Source: an uncultured Desulfuromonas sp. (GTDB taxonomy: Bacteria; Desulfobacterota; Desulfuromonadia; Desulfuromonadales; Desulfuromonadaceae). Taken from it: a stretch of 64,000 nucleotides of DNA. The position numbers and the translations under genes were made by a program. Shown piece after piece: positions 26,280 through 36,036 of the stretch; positions within the stretch are counted from its first letter, which is position 1; every line of letters begins with the position of its first letter. A model generated the notes under the pieces. That model was not told where the DNA came from. It saw nothing but the letters and a program-made list of their open reading frames with translations, and did not search any database. The stretch covers positions 3,038,001 through 3,102,000 of the forward strand of contig NZ_OY787469.1 in NCBI RefSeq assembly GCF_963678835.1, read 5' to 3'.

Positions 26280-27118
26280 TTTTCCTCCTTAAATTGAATA
26301 TGCATTTTTTTCATCCTGCCTTCCCACACGTATCTAAACGTAAAAAGAGAGCCAATGGCATTCAGCACAATACTGTCGCCGCTCCCCTCATTTGAAGGTC
26401 CGAAAGTCCAGCAGGCTGTTGAAAAACAGTCTATGGAGCTCACGAACGGTCGACCAAAAACAAGAACAGGTTTTTAAGTGATCGATCTTGTCAGCAAGGC
26501 GGAAATCGAATTTTCGGCTTGCGCCGTTGGAAAAGCCCCGGATGGGACTTTTCAACAACCTGCTGGACTTTTTCCAATCGTCCCGGCAATGACGACGCCC
26601 ACGGCATGGTGTATTTGAAGAGCTGATTCGCTCGGCAGTCTCAACAACGAGCGAAAGGCTAATGAAATTATTTCCATCAGTCTGTGACCACGGTCACTAA
26701 ATGATAATGTTTTTCAATTTCAAATGGTCAACATCTTGGTATGACTCAAATTACACAAAGAAACTGGGGGGAACGTTCCAGAAAATGAGAATAAACAACT
26801 TCTTTAATTCATAAAAATGTGACCAACATCACTACTTTAGAAAAATAAGGCTGCTAGCATCACTCGCCTGGAACTTATTTTTCATCGCTGTGCAAAAGGA
26901 TACTTCATGACGAAATACATCACCCTACCCCCTTAGCAAAAAAGAGGGTCGAGCTTAAAAATTCAATAAGAAAACCAGCCATTCATATGCAAATGGTCAA
27001 GATAAAGAAATCATTTGTTAGTTGTTGGCAATAAATCTTTCCATTATTTAATTAGTGACTCCGGCTTGATTTATTTTATGCCCCGGTCAGACAAAACACC
27101 GAAAGGCCCTTGATTAAG
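26280..27118. promoter_or_regulatory. Divergent promoter region of the haem island
   Basis: 839 bp without a convincing gene between the receptor and ChuW/HutW. It contains a full family A repeat (26406-26578) and AT-rich DNA with a possible Fur half site (AAATGATAATG near 26699). A nine-codon frame with AAGGA upstream begins at 26907 and could be a leader peptide. Iron regulation is expected, but no full operator is clear. Confidence 0.4.
26406..26578. repeat. Repeat family A, complete copy with terminal inverted repeats
   Basis: 173 bp. The two ends match as inverted repeats over 20 bases with one mismatch (GTCCAGCAGG then C or T, then TGTTGAAAA). The interior has the family blocks on GGCGGAAATCGAATTTTCGG and TTGCGCCGTTGGAAAAGCCC. 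No coding capacity, so it is MITE-like. Confidence 0.8.
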
Positions 27119-28441
27119 ATGAACTTTTACCTTCCGGAAAAACGAAGCGAACTGATCAGCCGCCTTACAGGTCGTGTGCCGCATGGAGTGATGGGGGACA
27201 TGTCCGGCAATGACAACGAAATCGACGTCAAAACGGCCAGAGAGCTCTGGAACAACATTGAAATGGTCTCGGAGCGCCGCACAATCTACCTGCACATCCC
27301 CTTTTGCGTGAAGCGCTGCAAATTCTGTGGTTTTTACAAAAACCGCACCACGACTCACGACCTCAGTCAGTACACCGACTACCTGCTGCGCGAGCTGGAG
27401 ATGGTGGCGGACAAACCCGTCGCTTCAGGAACCTTTAACACGGTCTATTTTGGCGGCGGCACCCCCACTGACTTATCCGCGGGGGATCTGGAACGATTAA
27501 TCCGCGCCATACACGACAAAATAAAATTAGCGGATGACGTGGAGTTCACCGTTGAAGGACGCTTGTTCGGTTTCGATGACGACAAGGTGCGTGCCTGTCT
27601 CGACGCCGGAGCCACCCGGTTTTCATTCGGCGTACAGACGTTTCATACGGAACGCCGCCAGGCTTTAGGGCGCATCCAGTCACGTAAAAAGCTGCTTGAA
27701 CGGCTTGAGCGCATCAAACGAATCGGCGGCGACCGGGCCTGCACGGTGATTGATCTAATCTACGGCCTGCCCGGACAATCGCTGGAGGAATGGCTCGACG
27801 ACATTCGCACAGCGCATGAGGAGACCCTGCTTGATGGTATTGATCTTTATCTGCTCAAGATGCTGCCCGGAGCGCCCCTGACCACGACGTTCGGTGACGT
27901 CCCCTGGAGCGACGAGGAACTGATGGAGCGCCAAGCTAAAGCGGGAGAATATCTGCTGGCGCAGGATTGGCGACGGCTTTCCATTACCCACTGGAGTCGC
28001 GGCACGCTAGAGCGTAACCGCTACAACCACCAGACCAAGACCGGCGGCGAGATGCTGCCGCTCGGCTGCGGCGCGGGTGGCTCGGCGGGCGGTTATTCGT
28101 TCATGCAGATGATGCCGCTCGACGAATACAAAGCGCAGATCGATGCCGGGCACAAACCCATCGGCATGGTGCGGAAGGTTCAGCCGCGCCCACTCAACAG
28201 TAAGGTTACAGACCAGATGGAACGCGGTTTCTTCAACCCGACGGACTTCGCGATCCGTTGCGAAAGATTGGCGGACAACTGGCGGGATGCGGGGGTCTGG
28301 ACACGCGTTGAAGAGGGCGCATTGCGCCTGACCAAAATCGGTCAGTTCTACCAGCCGCGCTTGAACAACATGCTCGCCGCCTATCTGTCCAAAGGTGGCG
28401 ACGACGGTCCCTTCGGGGCAGCTAAGGAGCAAGGAAAATGA
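27119..28441 (+). CDS. Anaerobic haem-degrading radical SAM methyltransferase (ChuW/HutW family)
   Basis: 440 residues, HemN/HemW-related. The radical SAM cluster motif is CVKRCKFCGF (CxxxCxxC) near residue 63, followed by YFGGGTPTDLS and FSFGVQTFHTERRQALGR; the C-terminal part has GCGAGGSAGGYSFM and a winged region ending KIGQFYQPR. ChuW of E. coli O157 and its HutW and HmuW relatives open the haem ring without oxygen, freeing iron. It is first in a tight operon with an ECF transporter and a flavodoxin-HutX fusion. The ATG at 27119 is used; a TTG three codons earlier is also open. Confidence 0.9.
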   Translation: MNFYLPEKRSELISRLTGRVPHGVMGDMSGNDNEIDVKTARELWNNIEMVSERRTIYLHIPFCVKRCKFCGFYKNRTTTHDLSQYTDYLLRELEMVADKPVASGTFNTVYFGGGTPTDLSAGDLERLIRAIHDKIKLADDVEFTVEGRLFGFDDDKVRACLDAGATRFSFGVQTFHTERRQALGRIQSRKKLLERLERIKRIGGDRACTVIDLIYGLPGQSLEEWLDDIRTAHEETLLDGIDLYLLKMLPGAPLTTTFGDVPWSDEELMERQAKAGEYLLAQDWRRLSITHWSRGTLERNRYNHQTKTGGEMLPLGCGAGGSAGGYSFMQMMPLDEYKAQIDAGHKPIGMVRKVQPRPLNSKVTDQMERGFFNPTDFAIRCERLADNWRDAGVWTRVEEGALRLTKIGQFYQPRLNNMLAAYLSKGGDDGPFGAAKEQGK

Positions 28442-28995
28442 TGAGGACTCGACTGACGGGAAGCCTGTTCGACTGGGAAAATATCGATCTGATCACGGTC
28501 GGCACTTTTGCGGCTTTGATCCGGGTCTCCACCTATTTGATCACCATCTGCGGCGGCGGCATGAATCCGATCGCCTTTATTCTGAAAAACATCATGATCA
28601 CCGGCTTGTTGGTGGTGCTGTGCCACAAGGTGTCCCGCCCCGGCGTGTTGACCCTCTATATGCTGGTCAACTATCTGTTTTCCCTGGCCCTGACCGGGAA
28701 TATGCCAATCTCGGTGCCAACCCTGATCATCTGTGCGCTTCTCGCTGATCTCATCATCTGCTACGGCTCCAGAGTGCATCGCAACAGCGCCATCCTCGCA
28801 GGAGTTTTGTTTTACAAGCTGAGCAGCGTGAGCGTTGGTTTTGCCTGGCAGTTTCTGGTTGTTCGCGAGGACCCGCGCCTGATGCTCATGCCTCTGGCCA
28901 TCGTTATGATTGGTTCCATCGGCTATATTCTGGGACTTCCTGTCGGCATGAAATTACTTAAGGAGCTGCGCCATGCAGGGATTGTTCGGAACTAG
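28438..28995 (+). CDS. ECF transporter substrate-specific (S) component, MptD/Trep_Strep type
   Basis: 185 residues with about five to six hydrophobic segments (FAALIRVSTYLITICGGGM, IAFILKNIMITGLLVVL, ILAGVLFYKLSSVSVGFAW, LAIVMIGSIGYILGLPVGM). Position and topology fit the MptD family of putative ECF S components. It would bind the ligand in the membrane and dock on EcfT. The start overlaps the ChuW stop (ATGA), and the T component and a double ATPase follow directly. Because of the company it keeps, haem or a porphyrin is the likely cargo. Confidence 0.8.
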   Translation: MMRTRLTGSLFDWENIDLITVGTFAALIRVSTYLITICGGGMNPIAFILKNIMITGLLVVLCHKVSRPGVLTLYMLVNYLFSLALTGNMPISVPTLIICALLADLIICYGSRVHRNSAILAGVLFYKLSSVSVGFAWQFLVVREDPRLMLMPLAIVMIGSIGYILGLPVGMKLLKELRHAGIVRN

Positions 28996-29866
28996 ATTTC
29001 ACACCTCGGAAAACGCTCTAGCACTGCGCCTGAACGGCTGGACCAAACTCTCCATCTGCATTCTCGTCTCGGTGGTAACCCTGTTCATTAACCACAATCC
29101 GGCCATGCTGGTCTTGCTGAGCGGCACGACCCTGCTGGCTGTCACCCAGCTGCGCCCGAAGGTGATCCTGATCCTCTATCTGATCATTGCCCTGATGGTG
29201 CTGCTGTCCATCGGCTCCGCTTTCCTGCTCTCGCTGGCCTTCGCTAAATACAGTCCAATGCTGGAGAACTACAGCCTCGACACCATGGTCACCCCGTTTT
29301 TGCGTTTGATCACGGTGCTGCAGCTTGTCGTCGTCACCGCGCTTTCCACCAGCCCACGGGAGCTTCTGATCAACCTCAAAAGTGCTCGGTTGCCGCGTTT
29401 TCTCTACCTGCCGGTGCTGGTCATGCTGCGCTTCGTGCCGACCTTTATCAACGATCTGCGCCAGATCAACGAAAGCCTCAAGACCCGCAACATCCGCATC
29501 ACCTTCATTTCGATTGTCACCCATCCGCTCCTGACCCTGCGCTGCAGCGTGATTCCATTGATTTTCCGCGCCCTGCGGGCATCGGACGAACTGGCCATCG
29601 CCTCCGAAATCAAGGGCGTCGGTCACTACCGAAAAACCACTTCCTGCAAGAGCTACAGCTTTAAAGCGGCCGACGGAAAAATGCTGGTGACAGCCCTGCT
29701 CCTGCTGGGAACGGCGCTCAGCATGCAACTGGCCGCGCCGAAAAAACCGTCCATGCATGGCAGTTATTTCTCAGCATCACGGTCTGATTCCGCCGAAGTC
29801 AGCGCGACGCCGGAGCATACGGCGGCAGCTGCCGTCACCGGGACGGGAAAGGCGGTGGAAAAGTGA
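28973..29866 (+). CDS. ECF transporter transmembrane (T) component, EcfT/CbiQ family
   Basis: 297 residues with hydrophobic segments near the N-terminus (LSICILVSVVTLFI, LILYLIIALMVLLS) and the cytoplasmic coupling stretch FVPTFINDLRQINESLKTRNI, then FRALRASDELAIASEIKGVG, which matches the EcfT coupling helices that grip the ATPases. It overlaps the S component by 23 bp and the ATPase start by 4 bp. The last 40 residues are a polar Ala/Ser-rich tail. Confidence 0.85.
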   Translation: MQGLFGTRFHTSENALALRLNGWTKLSICILVSVVTLFINHNPAMLVLLSGTTLLAVTQLRPKVILILYLIIALMVLLSIGSAFLLSLAFAKYSPMLENYSLDTMVTPFLRLITVLQLVVVTALSTSPRELLINLKSARLPRFLYLPVLVMLRFVPTFINDLRQINESLKTRNIRITFISIVTHPLLTLRCSVIPLIFRALRASDELAIASEIKGVGHYRKTTSCKSYSFKAADGKMLVTALLLLGTALSMQLAAPKKPSMHGSYFSASRSDSAEVSATPEHTAAAAVTGTGKAVEK

Positions 29867-31287
29867 TTTCCTATTGTCAGCTCAGCTACGCCTACCCGCA
29901 TCAGAGCAACGATGTGCTGAAAAGCATCAACTGCAGAGTCAAAAAAGGCCAAGCGCTGCTGGTAACCGGCCCGAGCGGGTGTGGCAAGTCGACCTTCATG
30001 CGCGCGGCCAACGGCCTGGTGCCGCACTTTTACCAAGGTGACCTGCGTGGCGAGATCTCAGTCAACGGTGTTGACGTGCGCACAAAAACAATCCCCGCTC
30101 TGGCCGCGGATGTCGGCTCCCTGTTCCAAGACCCAGAGCAGCAGTTTTTCACCCTCGACGTGGAGAGCGAAATCGCCTTCAGCCACGAACAGCGCGGCGT
30201 AGAACCGGAAAAAATCCGCGCCACCGTGCGTGAAATCGCCGCAAGGCTGAAGATTGAACATGTCCTCGACTCCTCGATCTTTTCTCTGTCGGAAGGAGAA
30301 AAGCAGAAAACCGCCCTGGCGGCCACGCTCTCTCTGTACCCGGATGCCGTGCTGCTCGACGAACCAACCGCCAACCTCGACCACGATTCGACCCTGAGGC
30401 TCGCCACTTTCGTCAAGGAACTGAAAGCGGCCGGCATGGCGATCATTGTTGTGGACCATCGCCTCTACTGGCTCGAGGGCATCATTGACGAGGTTCTGAT
30501 CATGCAGGAGGGCAGCGTGGCCAAACGCGGCCCCTTTGCCATGCTCTACAATCGGGAATTGCGTGAACGCTACGGGCTGCGCCATCCGGACATCGGCCAC
30601 CTTGAAAGCACCATTGATGAACTGCCGGGTACCGAGGCATGGACGGACAAGGCAATCCGCGTTAACGGACTGACGTTCGCCTACCGCGGCAAGCCGCCCT
30701 TGTTTGTCGAGCGCGATTTTTGTTTTCCCCTTGCCAAGGTAACCGCGGTGGTCGGCTCCAACGGACGCGGCAAGACCACCCTTGCCCGTGTTTTGACCGG
30801 CCTGAACAAACTCCAGGCCGGGACGGTAGCAATCGGCGCTGAAAAGGTGACCAGTCACCAGCTTCGCCAGCGCTCGGGGCTGGTGTTTCAAAATTCCGAC
30901 CACCAATTGTTTATGAACAGCGTCGAACGTGAAATGACCGTTGCCGGAATGAAGCACCCCAAAGCGGAGCGCGCCGCCAGAGCGGCCGAACTGCTGCGAC
31001 ATTTCAACCTGCACGATTTCGCCTCAGCGCATCCACAGGCCCTCTCCGGGGGGCAAAAACAACGCCTGGTCATCGCCTGTGCGCTAATGAAGGAACCGGA
31101 CATCCTCATTCTCGACGAGCCGACCAGCGGCCTTGACGGTAAAAATCTCAAAATCATTGCCGAAACCCTGAAGCAGATCGCTGTCAGCCGGGGGACCTGT
31201 GTGATCGTGATTACCCACGACCTCGAACTGATTGTCGACAGCTGCGACTATGTCATTAATCTGGATACAACAGGAGACACTGAATGA
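29863..31287 (+). CDS. ECF transporter ATPase with two fused ABC domains (EcfA-EcfA')
   Basis: 474 residues. Domain 1: Walker A GPSGCGKST near residue 39, Q-loop LFQDPEQQFF, signature LSEGEKQK, Walker B AVLLDEPTANLD and switch His VDHRLYW. Domain 2: GSNGRGKTT, VFQNSDHQLF, LSGGQKQRLV, ILILDEPTSGLD and ITHDLE. Fusion of both ATPases in one chain is common in ECF systems. The GTG start overlaps the T-component stop. The signature of domain 1 (SEGEKQ) departs from SGGQ, as is usual for one ECF half. Confidence 0.9.
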   Translation: MISYCQLSYAYPHQSNDVLKSINCRVKKGQALLVTGPSGCGKSTFMRAANGLVPHFYQGDLRGEISVNGVDVRTKTIPALAADVGSLFQDPEQQFFTLDVESEIAFSHEQRGVEPEKIRATVREIAARLKIEHVLDSSIFSLSEGEKQKTALAATLSLYPDAVLLDEPTANLDHDSTLRLATFVKELKAAGMAIIVVDHRLYWLEGIIDEVLIMQEGSVAKRGPFAMLYNRELRERYGLRHPDIGHLESTIDELPGTEAWTDKAIRVNGLTFAYRGKPPLFVERDFCFPLAKVTAVVGSNGRGKTTLARVLTGLNKLQAGTVAIGAEKVTSHQLRQRSGLVFQNSDHQLFMNSVEREMTVAGMKHPKAERAARAAELLRHFNLHDFASAHPQALSGGQKQRLVIACALMKEPDILILDEPTSGLDGKNLKIIAETLKQIAVSRGTCVIVITHDLELIVDSCDYVINLDTTGDTE

Positions 31288-32312
31288 AATGCGCCGTTAT
31301 TTATTCAAGTAAAACCGGAAACACCAAAAAGGTCGCCGAAGCCATCCTGCAGGAGATGCCGGAAGGAACTGAGCTCCATGACGTGGCGTCCGTTCCCGCC
31401 GATGGCAAATTCGACCTGATCGCCATGGGCTACTGGATCGACAAGGGCACCGCCGATCAGCAGGCCCTCACGTTTATGAGCAGCATCGACAACACGAAAA
31501 TCTTCAGCTTTTTCACTCTCGGCGCTGCCCCCGATTCCGATCACGCCGAAGCATGCCGCAACAACGACAAAGCCTTGTACGGCGAAAACTGTGAAATTAT
31601 CGGGACCTATTGCTGTCAAGGTGCGATTGACCCGAAGTTGACCGCATGGATGGAAGAATTACCCGCTGAGCATCCGCACGCGCCAAACGAAGAACGCCGC
31701 AAACGCTGGGCCGAAGCGGCCGAGCACCCGAATCAGGCCGATTTGGAAGCCGCCCGCGCCGCGATACGCCGGGCCCTGGCTCAAGTCGAAAAAACGGCTG
31801 CCATCCGGGACAGGCTTAAAGACCCCAAGACGATGCCCTTCGCCATCGCGAAAGAGCTGGACGTTTCGGATCAGGACGTGTATGCGGCCATGCCCGGTGA
31901 CATGGCGGTCGCCGCACCGATCTCCCATTTCAAATACATCTGGGACGAACTGAGCCGTTGGGAGAAAGCCACCTTTATCGCCATGACTCCCGGCATGGTC
32001 GTCGAAGTCTCCGGGCCGCTTCCCGCCGGTAAAGAAGGTCACGGTTTTTTTAACCTGCATGCGCCATCCTGCTCTTTGGGCGGGCATATTCTTCTCAACA
32101 ATCTGGGCGCGGTTTATTTTGTCAGCCGTCCGTTTATGGGCAAAGAAAGCCACAGCGTGCAGTTCTTCGACACTGATGGCCGGCACGCCTTCGCTGTCTA
32201 TGTCGGCCGAGATGAATCACGCCAACTCCTTGCCGAGTCCGCCGCCAGTTTCATGCGGATGAAAACCGCGTTTCGCGACGGCACTGGCCATAAGAAACAG
32301 GCACAGGCCTGA
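31284..32312 (+). CDS. Flavodoxin fused to a HutX/ChuX-type haem carrier domain
   Basis: 342 residues. The N-terminal flavodoxin domain opens with CAVIYSSKTGNTKKVAEAI, the FMN phosphate loop. After a helical linker (about 130-170) comes a HutX/ChuX-like domain: DLKDP-type stretch PKTMPFAIAKELDVSDQDVY, PGMVVEVSGPLPAGKEGHGFFNL, LLNNLGAVYFVSRPFMGKESHSVQFFD and HAFAVYVGRDE. The fusion could bring electrons from FMN directly to haem or anaerobilin next to ChuW/HutW; haem-binding flavodoxin-type partners of HmuW have been described in Fusobacterium. Start overlaps the ATPase stop (ATGA). Confidence 0.85.
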   Translation: MKCAVIYSSKTGNTKKVAEAILQEMPEGTELHDVASVPADGKFDLIAMGYWIDKGTADQQALTFMSSIDNTKIFSFFTLGAAPDSDHAEACRNNDKALYGENCEIIGTYCCQGAIDPKLTAWMEELPAEHPHAPNEERRKRWAEAAEHPNQADLEAARAAIRRALAQVEKTAAIRDRLKDPKTMPFAIAKELDVSDQDVYAAMPGDMAVAAPISHFKYIWDELSRWEKATFIAMTPGMVVEVSGPLPAGKEGHGFFNLHAPSCSLGGHILLNNLGAVYFVSRPFMGKESHSVQFFDTDGRHAFAVYVGRDESRQLLAESAASFMRMKTAFRDGTGHKKQAQA

Positions 32313-32375
32313 ACCAGACCTCCAAACCGGGGCGTGGCGGTGTGCCCCGGTTCTTCCCAGCAAGGCTGCATCAGC

Positions 32376-34100
32376 ATGAAACCAAAATCCGGCTTTTCCC
32401 GAGTTCTCCCCTATTACCATCGCTACCGCGCCCAGCTGATTCTCAACCTCACCTTGGTCGCGGTTCTTAACTCCTGCGTAACCCTGATCCCGCTGCTGAC
32501 ACGGCAGCTGTTTAACTTTAATCCCCAACACTGGGACCTTTACATCGCCTGGCTGGCGGCCCTGGCGGCCGCCATCGCCGGCATGGTGTTCTGCAGCCAT
32601 CGCACCATCCGCACCGGCAGCCAACTCGGGGCACATATGGAAACCGACATGCGTCGCGACCTGTTCGCCCATCTCCAGCGTCTCGGGTTTTCCTATTACG
32701 ACCGCACCAAAACCGGCCACCTGATGGCGCGAATATCAAACGATCTGAGCACCCTGTCCTCAACCCTGCATCAGTTGCCCGCGGATCTGCTCTCCTCTAT
32801 CCTCAGTCTGGGCGGAGCTCTGGCCGTGATGTTCTGGATGAACTGGCAGCTGGCGTTGGTAGCGTTGTTGCCGCTACCGGCCGCAGTCTGGCTGGGTATC
32901 CGCTCCAAACACCGATTCAAGCAGCACTCCCACCGCATCCGCGAAGAGATCGGACAAATCAATACGAACGTTGAAAACGCGGTGATGGGCATTCGCGAGG
33001 TGCAGTCCTTTGCCAACGAACAACTGCAGATGGCCGGGTTCGAAGTGATCAATCGGCGCTTCTGCGAGGCCAAGTGCGATTTCGCCGAAACCATTGCCCG
33101 CTATGCCGCGTTCATGATCGGTTTCATGCGCGTTCACGGTGTGTTGCTCGCCGTTGCCGGGTCCTTGATGTACGTATTCTCCGGTCTGTCCATGGCCGAC
33201 CTGCTGGCTTTTGTCATGTATGCCCGCTTCATGCTGGCACCCATCGAACGCATGGTCAACTTTTCCGAGCAGTATGCCCAGGGCGTAGCCGCTCTCGAAC
33301 GTTTCAGCGACATCCTCAACATTGAGCCGGAAATCAACGAAAACGAAAATGCCGTCGCCCCGGAGCAGGTCGTGGGACGCTTGGAATTCGAGGGGGTTTC
33401 CTTCGCCTACGCGCAAACCGGCTCCCCGGTCCTTCAAGATATCAATCTCGTCATCAATCCCGGCAGCATCGTGGCACTGGTCGGCGAATCAGGTGCCGGA
33501 AAAACCAGCCTCGCCAGCCTGGTGCCCCGTTTTTACGATGTTTCCGCGGGCCGCATTACTCTTGACGGCGTTGACATCCGTGAGCTTCCGCTGCACTGGC
33601 TGCGTCGCCAGATTGGCGTTGTCCAGCAAAGCCCGTTCCTGTTCGACGACAGCATCCGCAACAACATTGCGTTCGGCCGACCGGACGCCGGGGAAAAAGA
33701 AATCATCGAAGCGACCCGCCAGGCCAACCTGCTCGACTTCATTGACTCCCTCCCTGACGGCCTGGATACGATTGTCGGTGAGCGCGGTGTGATGTTGTCC
33801 GGCGGCCAGCGCCAACGCATCTCTCTCGCCCGCGTTTTCCTGAAAAATCCCCGTATCCTGATTTTCGATGAGGCCACCTCCGCTCTCGACAACGAATCGG
33901 AACAGCGCGTCCAGGACGCCATCAATCGCCTGTTCAAGGGTCGAACGACCCTAATCATCGCCCATCGCCTGTCAACCGTCAAACACGCCGATCTGACCTG
34001 CGCCCTCAGAAACGGCCACATCATCGAAAGCGGAACCCATCAAGAACTCCTCGCCGCCCAAGGTTATTTTCACCGTTTGCACCACCAAGGCGCTCTGTAG
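32376..34100 (+). CDS. ABC exporter with fused membrane and ATPase domains
   Basis: 574 residues: six-helix exporter domain (LPYYHRYRAQLILNLTLVAV to LLAFVMYARFML), coupling-helix region FSYYDRTKTGHLMARISND, then an ATPase with Walker A GESGAGKTS, Q-loop VVQQSPFLFD, signature LSGGQRQRISLAR, Walker B ILIFDEATSALD and switch IAHRLSTVKHAD. It is a half-size exporter likely to form a homodimer. It sits 60 bp after the flavodoxin-HutX gene and could export haem, a breakdown product or a haemophore (inference). The ATG at 32376 is chosen because it starts the exporter domain; an earlier GTG frame begins in the intergenic region. Confidence 0.88.
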   Translation: MKPKSGFSRVLPYYHRYRAQLILNLTLVAVLNSCVTLIPLLTRQLFNFNPQHWDLYIAWLAALAAAIAGMVFCSHRTIRTGSQLGAHMETDMRRDLFAHLQRLGFSYYDRTKTGHLMARISNDLSTLSSTLHQLPADLLSSILSLGGALAVMFWMNWQLALVALLPLPAAVWLGIRSKHRFKQHSHRIREEIGQINTNVENAVMGIREVQSFANEQLQMAGFEVINRRFCEAKCDFAETIARYAAFMIGFMRVHGVLLAVAGSLMYVFSGLSMADLLAFVMYARFMLAPIERMVNFSEQYAQGVAALERFSDILNIEPEINENENAVAPEQVVGRLEFEGVSFAYAQTGSPVLQDINLVINPGSIVALVGESGAGKTSLASLVPRFYDVSAGRITLDGVDIRELPLHWLRRQIGVVQQSPFLFDDSIRNNIAFGRPDAGEKEIIEATRQANLLDFIDSLPDGLDTIVGERGVMLSGGQRQRISLARVFLKNPRILIFDEATSALDNESEQRVQDAINRLFKGRTTLIIAHRLSTVKHADLTCALRNGHIIESGTHQELLAAQGYFHRLHHQGAL

Positions 34101-34515
34101 CAAAAGGCGAACCCACGATGCACTGAAAGTGGACAGGTTCGAGCAAAACTAAAAGTTTAGAACACCACAATCATCCATGAAAATGGGGGAAGAAGCGCTC
34201 CAAGAAAAAACCCCTCCAGGGGCGGAACGTCTCGCCACAGGGAAAAAAGACATGTAAATCGCACTTGAAAAATTTACCAACAGAATGTTGAAAAAAATCC
34301 CCCCCCCTGGAGCGCTTCAACCACACAGGCTGAAAATGCAAGTTCCGTCTTGACGACAATAAAACGACCACGGTGTTTCAGTTTTCCGGGAAGAAACTTG
34401 CCCCTGGAAAAAACATGTGGCTGTCCATACGGGCAGGATTTTAAAACCATGACAGGACGTGCTGAATAATTCATATCCTGATAATAATAATTCCCGTTAA
34501 GAGGGCAAAATTGAT
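34101..34515. other. 415-bp gene-free transition into AT-rich DNA
   Basis: No credible gene. The left part still resembles the GC-rich haem island; after about 34440 it becomes AT-rich. No terminator hairpin with a T run was seen after the exporter gene. Confidence 0.4.
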
Positions 34516-36036
34516 ATGAATCGCGTGCTTTTTACCTTTAGCATATTTGCGGGGATGACTGTTCTCAGGGTATTTAGCCTTTTCCCACCAATTGTCGTCG
34601 GAAAAATAATAGATAATTTAAAGAACAATAACTTTCATGAAGCAAAAATGCTGATCGTTGGATTATTTATTATTTTCACCTTCAAATTTATCATAGATCC
34701 CCTGTTTCACATTTTATCTACCATGCTCATACAAGATATTATTAAACAAAAATCAATCGTATGGACAGGTAATATCCTTGATAAGTCACATCTATTTTTT
34801 AAAAAGATGAAGCTTGGGTCAATCCTGAGATCAACAGACAGGGGCATTATTGCGTATGAAACTTTTTTAAGTTTTGCTATTGGCCAGATTTTCCCTAATA
34901 TTATCGAAGTGTTTTTCGTTCTAATATATCTTACCTACTTAGTCACCCCACATGTTGGCATTATACTTTGCAGCAGCGGACTTCTGCTTATTTATATTAC
35001 GTTAAAAGGAGTTCGAATGCGTCGCCCTTTTATTGATGCCGTAAATAACGCAGAAGATGAGGTATCACATCGGCTTAGCCTGGTATTAAATGGAGGCCGC
35101 TCAATTCGAGCAGCCGGGGCTAAAAAAAAGGCGTTAGATTATCTTGGCGAAAGTTTCTCCGGCTACGCTGACTCTGCTGTCAAGTTAGCTCTCAGGTCCG
35201 GTATTCTGTCATCTTCCCAGGCGTTTACCTCGTCTCTTGCCGTTGTTACGATTTTGTCGTATGGCGTGTTTTTAATGATGGAAAATGGGGAACGTCTGAC
35301 AATTGGAGACTTTGTTGTTCTTTTTTCCTTTTCGAATATGTTTTTGCTAAACATTCAAAAAATGGCAGAAGCATATAAAAATTATGACCATTATCGTGCG
35401 GACAAGAAAGAACTGGACAGGGTTCTTGATTTGCCAAACTTTAGACAAGGAACCGTTGGTTCAGTTCCAGACAAAGACAATCTTGAAATACATCCTTTCA
35501 GATTAACTGACGGCGAAACCAATTTGTTGGTTTTAGATTTTGAAATAACAATACCTTTCGGAAGTAAGGTTGCGATTCTAGGGGAAACAGGAGGGGGAAA
35601 AACGACCTTTGCTGAAGTTTTATCTGGAATGAGAGAAATTAAAAATGCTGTTTCAGTCGGAGGCTGTGACTGTCAGAACATATCAGAGGACGAATTATCT
35701 AAAATATTTTATTTTGATTTCCAGGAACAGCGTTTTTTATCAGGACCTTTTTATCAAACTGTACTCTATAACCTTTTTACTGAACATAAAGACAAAATTA
35801 CTGAAATGATGACCAAACTACTTTTACATAAATTTGTGCTCGAAATTGAATGTGACAACTTTGCTGTATCAAATTTATCCGGTGGAGAATTGAAAAGGTT
35901 GTCATTGTTAAGAGCTCTGCTTTCTCAGAAAAAAATAACGATACTGGATGAGCCGACTTCATCATTGGATGAGGACACCGCATTGGCTGTTTGGAATTTG
36001 CTTTTTAGTGTCCATCCGGAAACGTTAACGTGCTAA
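34516..36036 (+). pseudogene. AT-rich ABC transporter gene cut off by an insertion sequence
   Basis: 506 codons read as an exporter-type ABC protein: six membrane segments (FPPIVVGKIIDNL to FSNMFLLNIQKMAEAYKNY), Walker A GETGGGKTT, signature LSGGELKRLSLLRALL and Walker B ITILDEPTSSLD. The frame ends eight residues after AVWNLLFS because the insertion sequence begins at 36007, so the switch His and C-terminus are gone. Base use is much more AT-rich than in the genes to its left, a sign of separate origin. Its original substrate is unknown. Confidence 0.85.

Noticed and set aside
26907..26936. Nine-codon frame MTKYITLPP with AAGGA upstream as a leader peptide gene
   Set aside because: Too short to support by sequence alone; mentioned only in the intergenic entry.
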